Source: Oscillospiraceae bacterium
GTDB lineage: Bacteria > Bacillota > Clostridia > Oscillospirales > Ruminococcaceae
Reading direction: 5' to 3'
DNA length: 64,000 nt
NCBI GenBank assembly: GCA_902363145.1
Contig: CABIZB010000001.1
Location: 744,001 to 808,000, forward strand
The position numbers and the translations under genes were made by a program. Shown here one piece after another: positions 1-8,838 of the stretch (the first letter of the stretch is position 1; the number at the start of each line of letters is the position of its first letter). The notes below the pieces were generated by a model, which was not told where the DNA came from, made no database searches, and was given only the letters and a program-made list of their open reading frames with translations.

Positions 1-2
1 CG

Positions 3-911
3 GTAAGCCTTTCGCCAAAAGAAGTGCTTGACGGCATAATGGACGGAGAAGCAACCGCCAACGGCAGGATAATCTACTGCGTAAGGCTCCCCCGTGTGCT
101 TGGAGGCTTTCTGGCAGGGGCTGCTCTGGCCGTATCGGGCGCTGTTATACAGGCGGTTCTCGGCAATCCCCTTGCCTCGCCGAATATTATCGGCGTTAAC
201 GCAGGCGCAGGCTTTGCGGTAGTTCTAAGTCTGGCGATATTTCCGACAACCTTTGGAGTAAGGTCGCTGGCAGCCTTTATCGGAGCGCTGGCGGCGGTGA
301 TGCTGGTATATTTCATTGCCAGGAAAACCGGGGCATCAAAGATAACTCTTGTTCTTGCGGGAGTTGCCATTTCAAGCCTATTTAATGCGGGAACCGATAC
401 TGTTACGACTTTTGTGACCGATACTCTTTCGGGTCTTTCTGATTTCAGGATAGGCGGACTTGAGGGTATTTCTCTTGGCGCACTTTCCCCTGCGTGGGTG
501 CTGATAATTGCGGGCATAGCTGCCGTAATCCTATTGGGACACGATATAGACGTGCTTGCCCTTGGAGACAGCACTGCATTTACCCTTGGAATGAACGTGA
601 AGCTGCTGAGATTTGTTCTGCTTACTCTTGCGGCGCTTCTGGCAGGAGCTGCGGTGAGCTTTTCGGGGCTTCTCGGTTTTATCGGGTTGATAATCCCGCA
701 CATAGCCGAAAAGCTGACGGGAAGCAGTCACACGCTGAAAATACCTGTGTGCGCACTTATGGGGGCGGTTTTCACATCAATGTGCGACCTGCTGGCAAGG
801 ACGCTTTTTGCTCCCCATGAGATAGCGCTGGGCATAGTTGTTTCATACATCGGCGTGCCTTTCTTTATCTATCTGCTTCTCAGAAAGAAGGGAGGAAAGC
901 ACGGTGCTTGA
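3..911 (+). CDS. FecCD-family ABC transporter permease, 5' end outside window
   Basis: Membrane permease of a BtuC/FecCD-type importer (iron-siderophore, heme, corrinoid or cobalt). The frame is open to the left edge, so the N-terminus is missing; a GTG at 24 is internal, because the residues before it (VSLSPKEVLDGI) already look like the family. The family hallmarks RLPRVLGGFLAGAALAVSG and NPLASPNIIGVNAGAGF are followed by about eight hydrophobic segments and the late GLIIPHIAEKLTG motif that contacts the ATPase. It overlaps the next gene by 8 nt. Linkage to cbiK favours a cobalt/corrinoid or tetrapyrrole substrate, which is inference. Confidence 0.92.
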   Translation, partial: VSLSPKEVLDGIMDGEATANGRIIYCVRLPRVLGGFLAGAALAVSGAVIQAVLGNPLASPNIIGVNAGAGFAVVLSLAIFPTTFGVRSLAAFIGALAAVMLVYFIARKTGASKITLVLAGVAISSLFNAGTDTVTTFVTDTLSGLSDFRIGGLEGISLGALSPAWVLIIAGIAAVILLGHDIDVLALGDSTAFTLGMNVKLLRFVLLTLAALLAGAAVSFSGLLGFIGLIIPHIAEKLTGSSHTLKIPVCALMGAVFTSMCDLLARTLFAPHEIALGIVVSYIGVPFFIYLLLRKKGGKHGA

Positions 912-1683
912 AATGAAAAGCGTCAGCGGCGGATATGGCAGAAAGCAGGTGCTTTATAACATTGACGCTGCCTTTGAAAGCGGCAGGATAACTTCTATAA
1001 TCGGGAAAAACGGCTGCGGAAAAAGCACTCTTTTGCAGATGTGCTGCGGGCTGTTGACCCCATCTGAGGGCAGCATTATCATTGACGGCGTGAATATTGC
1101 AAGCATAAAGCACGCTGACCTTGCAAAGAAAATATCATATCTCTCCCAGTCACACTCAGCGGGAAGCATAACGGTGCGCTCGCTGGTCTCCCACGGGCGT
1201 TTTCCCTATCTTGGGTATCCGAGAAAATATTCTTCTGAGGATAAGCGAAAAATTGCCGATGCAATGGAGCTTGCAGAGGTGACGGATATTGCGGATAAGT
1301 ACGCAAACGAGCTTTCGGGCGGTCAGCTCCAAAGGGCATATATCGCCATGCTTCTGGCGCAGGATACGGATATCATGCTCCTTGATGAGCCTGCTACATA
1401 TCTTGATATGAGCAGTCAGCTGGAGCTTATGGAGCTGGCTGTGAAACTAAAAAATGCGGGAAAAACCATTGCTATGGTAGTTCACGACATAAACACTGCA
1501 CTGATATATTCCGACAATATCATTGCCATGGACAGCGGCAGGATAATCGAAACAGGCTCTCCACGGCACATATCCCAAAGTGAAGCCGTGCAGGATTCCC
1601 TTGGCATTGAGATAATATATGATGAAAATGTAAAGCAGTATTTTTTCAGAAAAGCTGCAAAGGAAGGAATGACCGTAAAATGA
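904..1683 (+). CDS. FecE/BtuD-type ABC transporter ATP-binding protein
   Basis: ATPase subunit (259 aa) that energises the upstream permease on the cytoplasmic face. Walker A is GKNGCGKSTLL, the signature is ELSGGQLQRAYIA and Walker B is DIMLLDEP, followed by the switch His in VVHDINTAL. I chose GTG at 904 because GGAGG lies 8 nt upstream; an in-frame ATG follows at 913. It overlaps the permease stop by 8 nt, and its own stop overlaps the cbiK start in an ATGA, so all three are probably translationally coupled. The substrate-binding lipoprotein must lie left of the window. Confidence 0.93.
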   Translation: MLEMKSVSGGYGRKQVLYNIDAAFESGRITSIIGKNGCGKSTLLQMCCGLLTPSEGSIIIDGVNIASIKHADLAKKISYLSQSHSAGSITVRSLVSHGRFPYLGYPRKYSSEDKRKIADAMELAEVTDIADKYANELSGGQLQRAYIAMLLAQDTDIMLLDEPATYLDMSSQLELMELAVKLKNAGKTIAMVVHDINTALIYSDNIIAMDSGRIIETGSPRHISQSEAVQDSLGIEIIYDENVKQYFFRKAAKEGMTVK

Positions 1684-2444
1684 AAAAAGCAATAATCGCT
1701 GCAAGCTTCGGCACTACCTATGAGCAGGCGGCAGAAAAGTCCATCTCAGCCGTGGAAGAAAAGCTGAGGCAGGAATTTAATGGCTTTGAAGTCCGCAGGG
1801 CTTACACCAGCCGAATGGTGATAGCTGCCCTTAAAAAGCGTGGCGAACAGATTGACACTGTTGAAGAAGCTCTTGAAAAGCTTGCAGATCAAGGCTATAC
1901 TCACGTGTATATCCAGCCCACACACATAATAAACGGCTTTGAATACAATAAGATCACTGCGGCGGCAGAAAAATATAAGGACAAATTCACCGTGCTTGAA
2001 ACAAGCACACCTCTTCTTGATTCCGATGAAGATATCGGAAAGGTATGCGACCTTTTTGAAAATGAGCTTGGCTCCGAAAATGCTGTGGCAGTTATGGGTC
2101 ACGGCACAGAACACAGCGCCAATGCCATTTATACCCGCTTTGCCGAAAAATGCAAAGAAAAGGGATATAAAAACATTTTTGCGGCAACAGTTGAGGGAAC
2201 ACTCACTCTTGAAGACATTATCCCGCAGATAAAGGCGGCAGGCTTCAAAAAAGTCATCATTACGCCCTTTCTTCTTGTTGCGGGCGACCATGCCAACAAC
2301 GATATGGCTGGAGATGAACCTGACAGCTGGAAGTCAACGCTAGCTTCTCAGGGCTTTGAGGTCGTTCCCGTTGTAAAGGGGCTGGGCGAATATGCGGAAG
2401 TAAGAGAAATGTATGCTGAACATCTGAGAAGAATTATAAAGTAA
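1680..2444 (+). CDS. cbiK: Sirohydrochlorin cobaltochelatase CbiK
   Basis: Inserts Co2+ into (precorrin-2-derived) sirohydrochlorin in the anaerobic cobalamin pathway. The 254-aa length fits the class II chelatase. The N-terminus KKAIIAASFGTT is typical, and the two metal-site histidines of CbiK are visible in MGHGTEH and VAGDHANNDMAG. It is coupled to the ABC importer by ATGA and followed by an intrinsic terminator. The link suggests metal or corrinoid supply for B12 synthesis. Related proteins can serve in heme or siroheme metabolism, so the metal is known only from the family. Confidence 0.93.
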   Translation: MKKAIIAASFGTTYEQAAEKSISAVEEKLRQEFNGFEVRRAYTSRMVIAALKKRGEQIDTVEEALEKLADQGYTHVYIQPTHIINGFEYNKITAAAEKYKDKFTVLETSTPLLDSDEDIGKVCDLFENELGSENAVAVMGHGTEHSANAIYTRFAEKCKEKGYKNIFAATVEGTLTLEDIIPQIKAAGFKKVIITPFLLVAGDHANNDMAGDEPDSWKSTLASQGFEVVPVVKGLGEYAEVREMYAEHLRRIIK

Positions 2445-2449
2445 AAAAA

Positions 2450-2480
2450 CAGCCGTTCCCGAAAAGCTTGGGAACGGCTG
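2450..2480 (+). terminator. Intrinsic terminator after cbiK
   Basis: Perfect 11-bp stem CAGCCGTTCCC/GGGAACGGCTG with a 9-nt loop, a few bases after the cbiK stop. An A-run precedes it, but there is only a weak T-run after it. Confidence 0.7.
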
Positions 2481-2500
2481 TGATATTATCAGCCCTTATT

Positions 2501-2790
2501 TAAGGCAACACCGTACAATGCCGCCAATAAATTCTCACAAATCAAGTTAAACGCATAAAGCTCTGTAACGGGCATATTGCCTCTGTAAATCTGCTTGCAG
2601 GCGCACTTTATCAAGCCGTCAGAGATTTTCTGTCAGCCAGATAAAGTTTTGCGAGTGCAAACATAATATTCAATTTGGCGGTCTGTTTTCGCCAATTCAT
2701 CGTTTATCATTAAAAATGTCAGTTGTCTGTTCATGTTTTTATTATACCATTTTTCTTCCTGATTTTCAATGGTTTGTGCGGTATTGCCTA
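2501..2790 (-). mobile_element. Internally deleted IS5-like element (relic, MITE-sized)
   Basis: About 290 bp bounded by imperfect inverted repeats: AAGGCAACACCGTACAA at 2502-2518 against the complement of TTGTGCGGTATTGCCTA at 2774-2790 (14 of 17 match). On the minus strand it keeps a transposase start (MNRQLTFLMINDELAK, from about 2731) and a transposase end (FALAKLYLADRKSLTA then stop, near 2630), in different frames with the middle lost. This is the pattern of an IS5-family transposase reduced by a large internal deletion. The family assignment rests on remembered N- and C-terminal motifs. It cannot encode a transposase but may be mobilised in trans. Confidence 0.65.
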
Positions 2791-2936
2791 TATCACAAAC
2801 TAACGCCGCTTGCAAGACTGTTAAGCTATATTATATCCAAACGGACAGGAAAAAATTATCCTTTATCTTTGTTAGCGAAAAATAGAAGCGTCCTTCTCTC
2901 CGATAAAAGAGAACAGAACGCCTGGTGTTTTTGTAA

Positions 2937-4286
2937 TCAGCTGCTGCTTATTTTCCTCATATGATGAAGATAAACAATGAGCAGCGATACTCCCGTGAAC
3001 ACCCACGAAGCCACATATACGTTCATAAGCATATCGTAGGTGGGAACCATCTTGAATATGGTAGCAAGCCATATCAGTCGGAATACTACCGTTCCGAGTA
3101 TGGTAAATATTGCAGGCTCCAGAGATTTGCCCATGCCTCTGAGAGCTGCACTTTCGACTTCATATGTAGTGGTAAGGCCTTCCAGTGAGCATACGTGATA
3201 CATTCTGCTGAGAGCAAATGCCGCAACCATTTCGCTGGTGGTATATATGCTTACAAAGAAGTCGCCCCATGCAATGAATATGATGCTCAGCGCCTCGGTA
3301 AAAACAAATCCGAAAAGCATACACTGCCAGAAAATCCTTTTGCATCTTTTGATATTTCCTGCACCGTAATTCTGGCTGGTAAAGGTGACAGCCGCCTGAG
3401 CAAAGGCATTGGCAATGTCATAGGTGAAATACTCGAAATTCAGTGCCAGCGATGAGCCTGCAATGGCGTATTCGCCGAATGAGTTTATTCCGCTCTGAAT
3501 GAACACATTTGATATGGAAAATATAGCACCCTGTATTCCCGCAGGAATGCCTATTTTCAGCACTCTTATAAGGGGCTGCTTTTTTATCCTCATCTTTTCA
3601 AAGCGGAAAGCAAATTCGTCCTGCCGCCTGTAAAGGTGTATAAGCACCAAGGCGGTGCTTAAAACATTTGATATTACTGTTGAAATGGCAACGCCCGCTA
3701 CTCCCAGCTTAAATACTATAACGAGCACAAGATTCAGCACCACATTCACTATGCCCGATATCAGCAGGTAGTACATAGGCCGCTGACTGTCGCCATAGCT
3801 TCGCAGAATGGCTGCTCCGAAATTGTATATCACCATAAACGGGATACTGATAAAATATATGTTTATGTACAGCAGAGCTTCATCAAGAACGCTTTCGGGT
3901 GTGCCTGAAAGCTCAAGTATGGGCCTTGCAGTGAGCCAGCCGATAAGCATAAGACCTATGCCAAGGAATACGCCGAAGGTAATGACGGTGTGAAGCGTCT
4001 CGCTTATTTTTCCTCTGTCCTTCTGACCGATGAGCATTGCAAGCACCGCATTGGGGCCTACCGAAAGTCCCACGATAAGATTAACGAATATGCCCACCAG
4101 AGCCACGCAGCTGCCCACAGCTGCCAGTGCATTATCCCCTGCAAAACGTCCCACAACAGCCACGTCCGCCGAGTTGAACAGCTGCTGCAGGATACTGCTG
4201 AAAGCCAGCGGCATTGCAAACAGGATAAGCTTTCCCGCAAGACCGCCGTTAAGCATGTCCATTTCTTTTGAACTTACAGAATCCAC
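2937..4286 (-). CDS. MATE family efflux transporter
   Basis: Cation-coupled multidrug/toxin exporter in the cytoplasmic membrane (449 aa, about 12 hydrophobic segments in two similar halves). Family features include PLAFSSILQQLFNSADVAVVGRFAG near the N-terminus and GVAISTVISNV in the fourth to fifth segments. The start is GTG with GGAGG 8 nt upstream. It is transcribed alone from a good promoter at 4354-4382. The substrate cannot be read from sequence. Confidence 0.92.
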   Translation of the reverse strand: MDSVSSKEMDMLNGGLAGKLILFAMPLAFSSILQQLFNSADVAVVGRFAGDNALAAVGSCVALVGIFVNLIVGLSVGPNAVLAMLIGQKDRGKISETLHTVITFGVFLGIGLMLIGWLTARPILELSGTPESVLDEALLYINIYFISIPFMVIYNFGAAILRSYGDSQRPMYYLLISGIVNVVLNLVLVIVFKLGVAGVAISTVISNVLSTALVLIHLYRRQDEFAFRFEKMRIKKQPLIRVLKIGIPAGIQGAIFSISNVFIQSGINSFGEYAIAGSSLALNFEYFTYDIANAFAQAAVTFTSQNYGAGNIKRCKRIFWQCMLFGFVFTEALSIIFIAWGDFFVSIYTTSEMVAAFALSRMYHVCSLEGLTTTYEVESAALRGMGKSLEPAIFTILGTVVFRLIWLATIFKMVPTYDMLMNVYVASWVFTGVSLLIVYLHHMRKISSS

Positions 4287-4353
4287 ACTATTTTCCTCCC
4301 GATAAATACATCAAGCAACGCCGTCTCTGTGGCTTCCTGCTTTAACGTATTAC

Positions 4354-4382
4354 ATTTTATCACAACAGGAAAAATATTACAA
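4354..4382 (-). promoter_or_regulatory. Promoter of the MATE gene
   Basis: On the minus strand TTGTAA (4377-4382), 17 nt, TAAAAT (4354-4359), about 70 nt before the GTG start. Confidence 0.6.
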
Positions 4383-4446
4383 GCATGATTTTGTGAAAAC
4401 AATCAGCATTATTCATGCTCAAAGCTTTATATCGGATACTTATAGC

Positions 4447-4482
4447 AAAAAAAGCCCTGCATCGTTAAATGCAGAGCTTTTG
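4447..4482 (-). terminator. Intrinsic terminator after the cupin gene
   Basis: On the minus strand AAAAGCTCTGCAT pairs with ATGCAGGGCTTTTTTT around a 6-nt loop. Confidence 0.85.
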
Positions 4483-4497
4483 AGGCATACTCAAATG

Positions 4498-5148
4498 TTA
4501 TTCAAGCACAAGAAGCAGAGCCATCTTGAACTTTCCGTCAGCTGTTACACTGTGGAGACCGTTTTTCTCAAAACGGAAGTTCTCACCTGCTTCAATGGGA
4601 TAATCCTTACCCTCATAGCCGATAACTGCCTTGCCCTCAAGAGCGAAAATGATCGCATTTCCGGGAGCACGGTGGGGCTGCAGACCTGTGCCCTCATCAA
4701 ATGACATAAGCACGAACTTCATGCTGCTGTTGCTTGCAATATCAAGGTTTGCGATGCTTCCCTCTTCATAGGGAATAAGGTCCTTGAGCTTCATAACTTC
4801 TCCTGCTTTAACTGCACTGTTCATAACTATCTCCTTATCTGTGATTATTTCGGTATAAATAATTCCTTCGCCGCTTTCCATTCCGCACAGAGTGGCAGGC
4901 GGCACTATCAGCACGCTTCCCTCGATCATTTCACACCGAACGGAAGGTTCTCAGACGATAAAATCGCCCTTTCCCTCAGCTGCAATGTATATTGCTGTGC
5001 TGTCATAGCTTTCACGGCTTATGGACGTATTTTTTCCAAGCGAGAAAAATGATACGCCTGTTTTAGTGCCGAGACCCATATTTCTTGAAATGGTCATGCC
5101 ATCTCTTGCAGGTCTTTTATCGGCAATTCTGAAAACGCCTTCTGACAT
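4498..5148 (-). pseudogene. Two-domain cupin protein interrupted by one in-frame TGA
   Basis: Two reading segments (4951-5148 and 4498-4929) lie in exactly the same frame, separated by a single TGA at 4951-4953 and six sense codons. Together they make about 216 codons: an N-terminal cupin (GLGTKTGVSFF to VPPATLCGMESGEGIIYTEI) and a C-terminal cupin with HRAPGNAIIFALEGKAVIGYEGK. The ATG at 5148 has a good AAGGAG site, so the full gene is the natural unit. A point mutation making a pseudogene is the simplest reading. A selenocysteine codon is a weaker alternative, because a hairpin follows the TGA. The second half could be translated separately from ATG 4929, but no strong ribosome site is seen. 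Confidence 0.75.
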
Positions 5149-5170
5149 TGGATATCTCCTTATTTTTCAT

Positions 5171-5221
5171 TGTACTCAGTGTACATATGATATTATACAC
5201 CGTTTTACTCTAAATTTCAAG
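5171..5221 (-). promoter_or_regulatory. Promoter and palindrome of the cupin gene
   Basis: The minus strand reads TTGAAA, 17 nt, TATAAT. Just downstream a perfect inverted repeat, TGTAC-N5-GTACA (5171-5185), covers the likely start of transcription and is a candidate operator. Confidence 0.55.
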
Positions 5222-5268
5222 CAGATACATAGGTGAACATATAAACCTTTTATAACAGAGGTCTGTTC

Positions 5269-6168
5269 TCAGTTTTGGTCATATGGTATCCTGAAATAGT
5301 CAAGTATCTTCTTGAAATTATCCTGTGCCGACAGACAGGTATCAATCAGATAACCTTTTTCATAAGTCCACTCTTTAAGCCCACGGTAATAGAACATTTT
5401 CAGTTCATCTGTTATAATAAACGGGACAATGTTATTGCAAAGACATTCCTTGAACATGATAAGTCTGCCCACACGACCGTTTCCGTCCTGAAAAGGGTGG
5501 ATCTTTTCAAATTTCTGATGAAAGCCAATGATATCCTCAATACTTTTGGATCTTATCAGATCATATTCACTTATAAGCTTTTTCATTTCCAATGAAACAT
5601 TTTCAGGCGCAGTTGTTTCCATACCGCCGACCTCATTTGGGAATCGTTTGTAATCGCCGACTGCAAACCAATCTTTGCGGCTGTCTGCCGTGCCGTTTTT
5701 CAGCGTTCCGTGAAGCTGTTTTATAAACTTCTCCGTAAGCTTTTTATCTGCACTGTCGATTATCATATCAATACACTTGAAATGATTGACTGTCTCGACG
5801 ATATCGTCCACATTCACTGCCTCATTTTCAAAACCGATAGTATTGGTTTCAAAAATATAGCGTGTCTGGTCGTGGGTAAGCCTGCTTCCCTCAATATGAT
5901 TTGAATTATAGGTAAGGTCGATCTGTATTTTATGATATATGCCGCCTGAATATTTACTTGCTTTTTCGTTCCTGAGTATTTCAAGAAGTGTTTCGGGAGC
6001 CTTTTCCTTAGTATTTTTACGGGCTGGTTTTACAGCATCTTCGGGGATATTCCATGTTTTACCCGTAAGAAACGCACCATCAATACGTCCCGCTGAGCAA
6101 TAGTTCCTTACGCTTCTTTCGGAAATTCCCCATTTTTCGGCTGTTTGTGAAACTGAAAGATATGCCAT
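5269..6168 (-). CDS. Fic-domain protein with N-terminal HTH
   Basis: Probable AMP- or nucleotide-transferase (299 aa). Residues 1-50 (LSVSQTAEKWGISERSVRNYC) form an excisionase/MerR-like helix-turn-helix. The Fic core carries the catalytic motif HPFQDGNGRVGRLI. Upstream of it, SNHIEGS fits the inhibitory (S/T)xxxE(G/N) helix, so the protein is probably self-inhibited (class II). ATG follows AGGTGATGAT. It is monocistronic with a strong promoter overlapped by an inverted repeat that it may bind itself. Most Fic proteins carry any extra HTH at the C-terminus, so this order is less usual. The target is unknown. Confidence 0.9.
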   Translation of the reverse strand: MAYLSVSQTAEKWGISERSVRNYCSAGRIDGAFLTGKTWNIPEDAVKPARKNTKEKAPETLLEILRNEKASKYSGGIYHKIQIDLTYNSNHIEGSRLTHDQTRYIFETNTIGFENEAVNVDDIVETVNHFKCIDMIIDSADKKLTEKFIKQLHGTLKNGTADSRKDWFAVGDYKRFPNEVGGMETTAPENVSLEMKKLISEYDLIRSKSIEDIIGFHQKFEKIHPFQDGNGRVGRLIMFKECLCNNIVPFIITDELKMFYYRGLKEWTYEKGYLIDTCLSAQDNFKKILDYFRIPYDQN

Positions 6169-6179
6169 ATCATCACCTA

Positions 6180-6216
6180 CCGATATTATTATAACACATT
6201 ATCGGCAAAATATCAA
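6180..6216 (-). promoter_or_regulatory. Fic promoter with overlapping inverted repeat
   Basis: The minus strand has TTGATA (6211-6216), 17 nt, TATAAT (6188-6193). The -10 box sits inside an inverted repeat CCGATA-N14-TATCGG (6180-6205), a likely operator. Confidence 0.65.
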
Positions 6217-6435
6217 CAGCAAAACACCGAAATCCCTGCAGTTTTTGCCGATAGCGGCATAAAAATAATCCGCAAAAAATGAGAATATCCCCACAAATTC
6301 TATGCAAATCCAAAATATTAACCCAAAAGTTACATTTAAATACACCTGTATTCCTGCAAATTTATTGACAAAACAGCGAAAAACCTTTAAAATAGAAGAT
6401 GTGTTTATATTGAATCGAAAAGAGGAAATCAGGGA

Positions 6436-7968
6436 ATGTTTAAAATAATGGATTCGGACGAAGCAGTAAAGCTCATACATGACGGTGATGTTATCTGCCT
6501 GAATTCGTTTGTGGGAATAGAAAATCCCGTAGAGCTTCACGAGGCACTGTACCGCCGATACAAGGCAACAGGCTCGCCTGCTCACCTTACAATAGTATCA
6601 AGCGCAGGCTTTGGTGTATGGGACGAGAACCGCAATGCGGAAAGCTACATAAGAGAGGGGGCTGTGGATAAGCTTATCTGCGGCCATTTCGGAGCTATGC
6701 TCAGCACAAAGAAGCTGGTGCTGGAGGATAGGTTTGAATCATATAATCTTCCTCTGGGCTGCATTTCCCACGCTATCAGAGCGCAGGCGGGAGGTCTGCC
6801 CGGAGCATTATCAAAGGTCGGTCTGGATATTTTCGTTGACCCTCGCCTTGATGGTCCCGGAATCAACAATATATCAAAGGACACATCGCTTGTAAAGCGT
6901 GTTGAGGTAGATAACGAGGAATTTCTCTACTATACTCTTCCGAAGCTGAATGTTGCCCTTATCAAGGGAACTGCTGCTGACCGCAAGGGAAACATTTCAT
7001 TCGATGATATGTATATGTCTGGCGATGCGCTGTCCATCTGCCAGGCGGTAAAAGCAAACCATGGCAAGGTCATAGTTCAGGTTGACAGGATAGTCAGCAC
7101 ACCTGCCCGTCCCCGTAATACCATTATCCCCGGCTGTATGGTCGATGCTATTGTTATGGTCGAGCCTGAGCCTCGTCATGCGGCATATGAGTCCCTTACG
7201 GGAAGCTTTGAGATCCCTTATGCCCAGTGGCATGACTGGTACGAGATGCTTGCAGAGCGCACATACACCAAGCATGCAGAAAATCCTGCGGGAAATATTA
7301 TCGGTAAGCGTGCTTCCATGGAGCTTAAACCCGATGATATCGTAAATATCGGCATAGGTCTCCCCGAAAATGTGGCTCGCTATGCAAGACAGAGCGGAAT
7401 GCTGGACAGGATAACCCTTACCGTTGAATCTGGAGGCGTAGGCGGCTTCCCTGCTTCGGGAACAGTGTTCGGCGCAATGATAGGCGCTGCTTCCATGAAC
7501 GATATGGCAAACCAGTTCGACCTTTACGATAACGGCGGTCTTGACATCTGCTTCATGGGCGCTCTTGAAGTGGATCGTTTCGGAAACGTTAATTCTCACC
7601 GTGGTCCCGGCGCATTTTCGGGCATAGGCGGATTTGCCAACATCACCGCCAAAACTCCCACGGTAGTTTTCTGCCTCACATTCAACACCAAGGGACTTGA
7701 TGTTACCGAAAACGGCGACGAAGTAAAGATAAACAAGAACGGCTCTATTGCAAAGTTTGTGAATAAGATAGATAACATCAGCTTTTCAGCCAAGCGTGCT
7801 CATGTCAATAACCAGAATGTTCTGTATGTTACCGAGCGCTGTGTTTTCCATCTTGAAGATAACGGTCTGAAGCTCATTGAGGTTTACCCCGGCATTGATA
7901 TGCAGAAGGATATCCTTGATCTGCTGGATTTTGATATTGAGATAGATGAAAAACTTTTGATCAAGTAA
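6436..7968 (+). CDS. Acyl-CoA:acetate/propionate CoA-transferase (YdiF/Pct type)
   Basis: Fused alpha-beta family I CoA-transferase (510 aa) that moves CoA between short-chain acids such as acetate, propionate, lactate or butyrate. The alpha half has the glycine-rich stretch HAIRAQAGGLPGALSKVG. The beta half has VNIGIGLPENVARYA and the catalytic glutamate in TLTVESGGVGGFP. ATG follows AGAGGAAATCAGGGA. It is transcribed alone; its terminator is split by repeat A. Substrate preference cannot be read from sequence, but a role in fermentative acid metabolism is expected. Confidence 0.9.
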   Translation: MFKIMDSDEAVKLIHDGDVICLNSFVGIENPVELHEALYRRYKATGSPAHLTIVSSAGFGVWDENRNAESYIREGAVDKLICGHFGAMLSTKKLVLEDRFESYNLPLGCISHAIRAQAGGLPGALSKVGLDIFVDPRLDGPGINNISKDTSLVKRVEVDNEEFLYYTLPKLNVALIKGTAADRKGNISFDDMYMSGDALSICQAVKANHGKVIVQVDRIVSTPARPRNTIIPGCMVDAIVMVEPEPRHAAYESLTGSFEIPYAQWHDWYEMLAERTYTKHAENPAGNIIGKRASMELKPDDIVNIGIGLPENVARYARQSGMLDRITLTVESGGVGGFPASGTVFGAMIGAASMNDMANQFDLYDNGGLDICFMGALEVDRFGNVNSHRGPGAFSGIGGFANITAKTPTVVFCLTFNTKGLDVTENGDEVKINKNGSIAKFVNKIDNISFSAKRAHVNNQNVLYVTERCVFHLEDNGLKLIEVYPGIDMQKDILDLLDFDIEIDEKLLIK

Positions 7969-7971
7969 AAC

Positions 7972-8179
7972 AAAAATCCATTGTTCGGTTTAAGAACCTG
8001 TCTTCATAAGAAATGTGTGCGGATTTTCGAGCATAATTTTGTTGCAGAGTAGGCAAAAATCCGCAGGCGGGCTTTCGCCCGGCAAAGATTTTTAACGCAG
8101 TCTGCGGCAAAATTTGCCGAAAAGACGTGCGCATATGCTTGTGAAGACGGGTTCTAAATATCCGACCAATGGATTTTTT
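7972..8179 (+). terminator. Intrinsic terminator split by insertion of repeat A
   Basis: AAAAATCCATTGTTCGG (7972-7988) pairs with CCGACCAATGGATTTTTT (8162-8179): a terminator stem with a T-run whose loop now holds the whole 163-bp repeat A. The arms match each other, not the repeat. It may serve the CoA-transferase and, in reverse, the hydrolase operon. Confidence 0.7.
7993..8155 (+). repeat. Foldback repeat A, copy 1
   Basis: 163 bp with ends AGAACCTGTCTTCATAAG and CTTGTGAAGACGGGTTCT (inverted). The whole unit can fold back on itself and is topped by a small GC hairpin, CGGGC-TTTC-GCCCG. Nearly identical copies lie at 20458-20620 and, inverted, at 31050-31211. There is no coding capacity and no clear target duplication. 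Confidence 0.9.
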
Positions 8180-8191
8180 ATGTAATCTATA

Positions 8192-8836
8192 TTATTTCAT
8201 GCCGTCCTGAGGGTGAAGAGGGCATTTGTCTGTAAGCTCATAATGGCAGTTGCAGCAGCTGTCGCCGTAGCCAAGAGCGGTAGTGCGCTTGAAGCCGTTG
8301 CCCATGTAGTAGGATATCATATAATCCACGCTGCATATTCCCGGGAGCATTCCCTCTGCACCGAATTTCTTTGCAAAGGCGATGAAGCCGCATTTTGTAA
8401 TGTCGATCTCGAAGCTGTTGCTGTCGATGTTGCGGTAGCTTATCTCCCAGTCAAAGGGGTGAAGTCCGTTTTTCTGGCGCTCCATATGCTTTGCCGCTTT
8501 TTTGCGAAAGCCGTTCAGATAAGTCTTTCCTGCCATGTGCAGAAATGGCTTTGGAACGGTCAGCAGCATTTTCTCATTCATGAGCCACATAAGCTCGTCC
8601 GCCTGCTCGGCTGTCAGCGAAAGCTCCCGCATGGTCTTATACCACGCCACATAAGACGGTGCATAGGCATAATTAAATGAAAACACGCTTTCCCCTATAT
8701 CTGGAGTTTCTTTCAGCACTTCACGGAAAAGCTTATCCGAGCCGCTTTTGAATTTATCCCAGAAATCCCTGCCGTATTTTTCGATTATCATTTTACGGCT
8801 TCTCGACATAGTGAGCCAATAAATAAATTTCATCAT
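8192..8836 (-). CDS. L-2-amino-thiazoline-4-carboxylate hydrolase-like protein
   Basis: 214 aa, resembling the ATC-hydrolase family: a C-terminal Cys/His-rich part (CSVDYMISYYMGNGFKR, then GDSCCNCHYELT) follows an all-alpha N-terminal part. The start is ATG 8836, placed 9 nt after GAGGT. The 14 residues further upstream overlap the preceding gene and are unlikely to be used. It starts a few bases after the alpha/beta-hydrolase stop, so the two form an operon. The true substrate is unknown, since most members are uncharacterised. Confidence 0.7.
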   Translation of the reverse strand: MMKFIYWLTMSRSRKMIIEKYGRDFWDKFKSGSDKLFREVLKETPDIGESVFSFNYAYAPSYVAWYKTMRELSLTAEQADELMWLMNEKMLLTVPKPFLHMAGKTYLNGFRKKAAKHMERQKNGLHPFDWEISYRNIDSNSFEIDITKCGFIAFAKKFGAEGMLPGICSVDYMISYYMGNGFKRTTALGYGDSCCNCHYELTDKCPLHPQDGMK

Positions 8837-8838
8837 TT

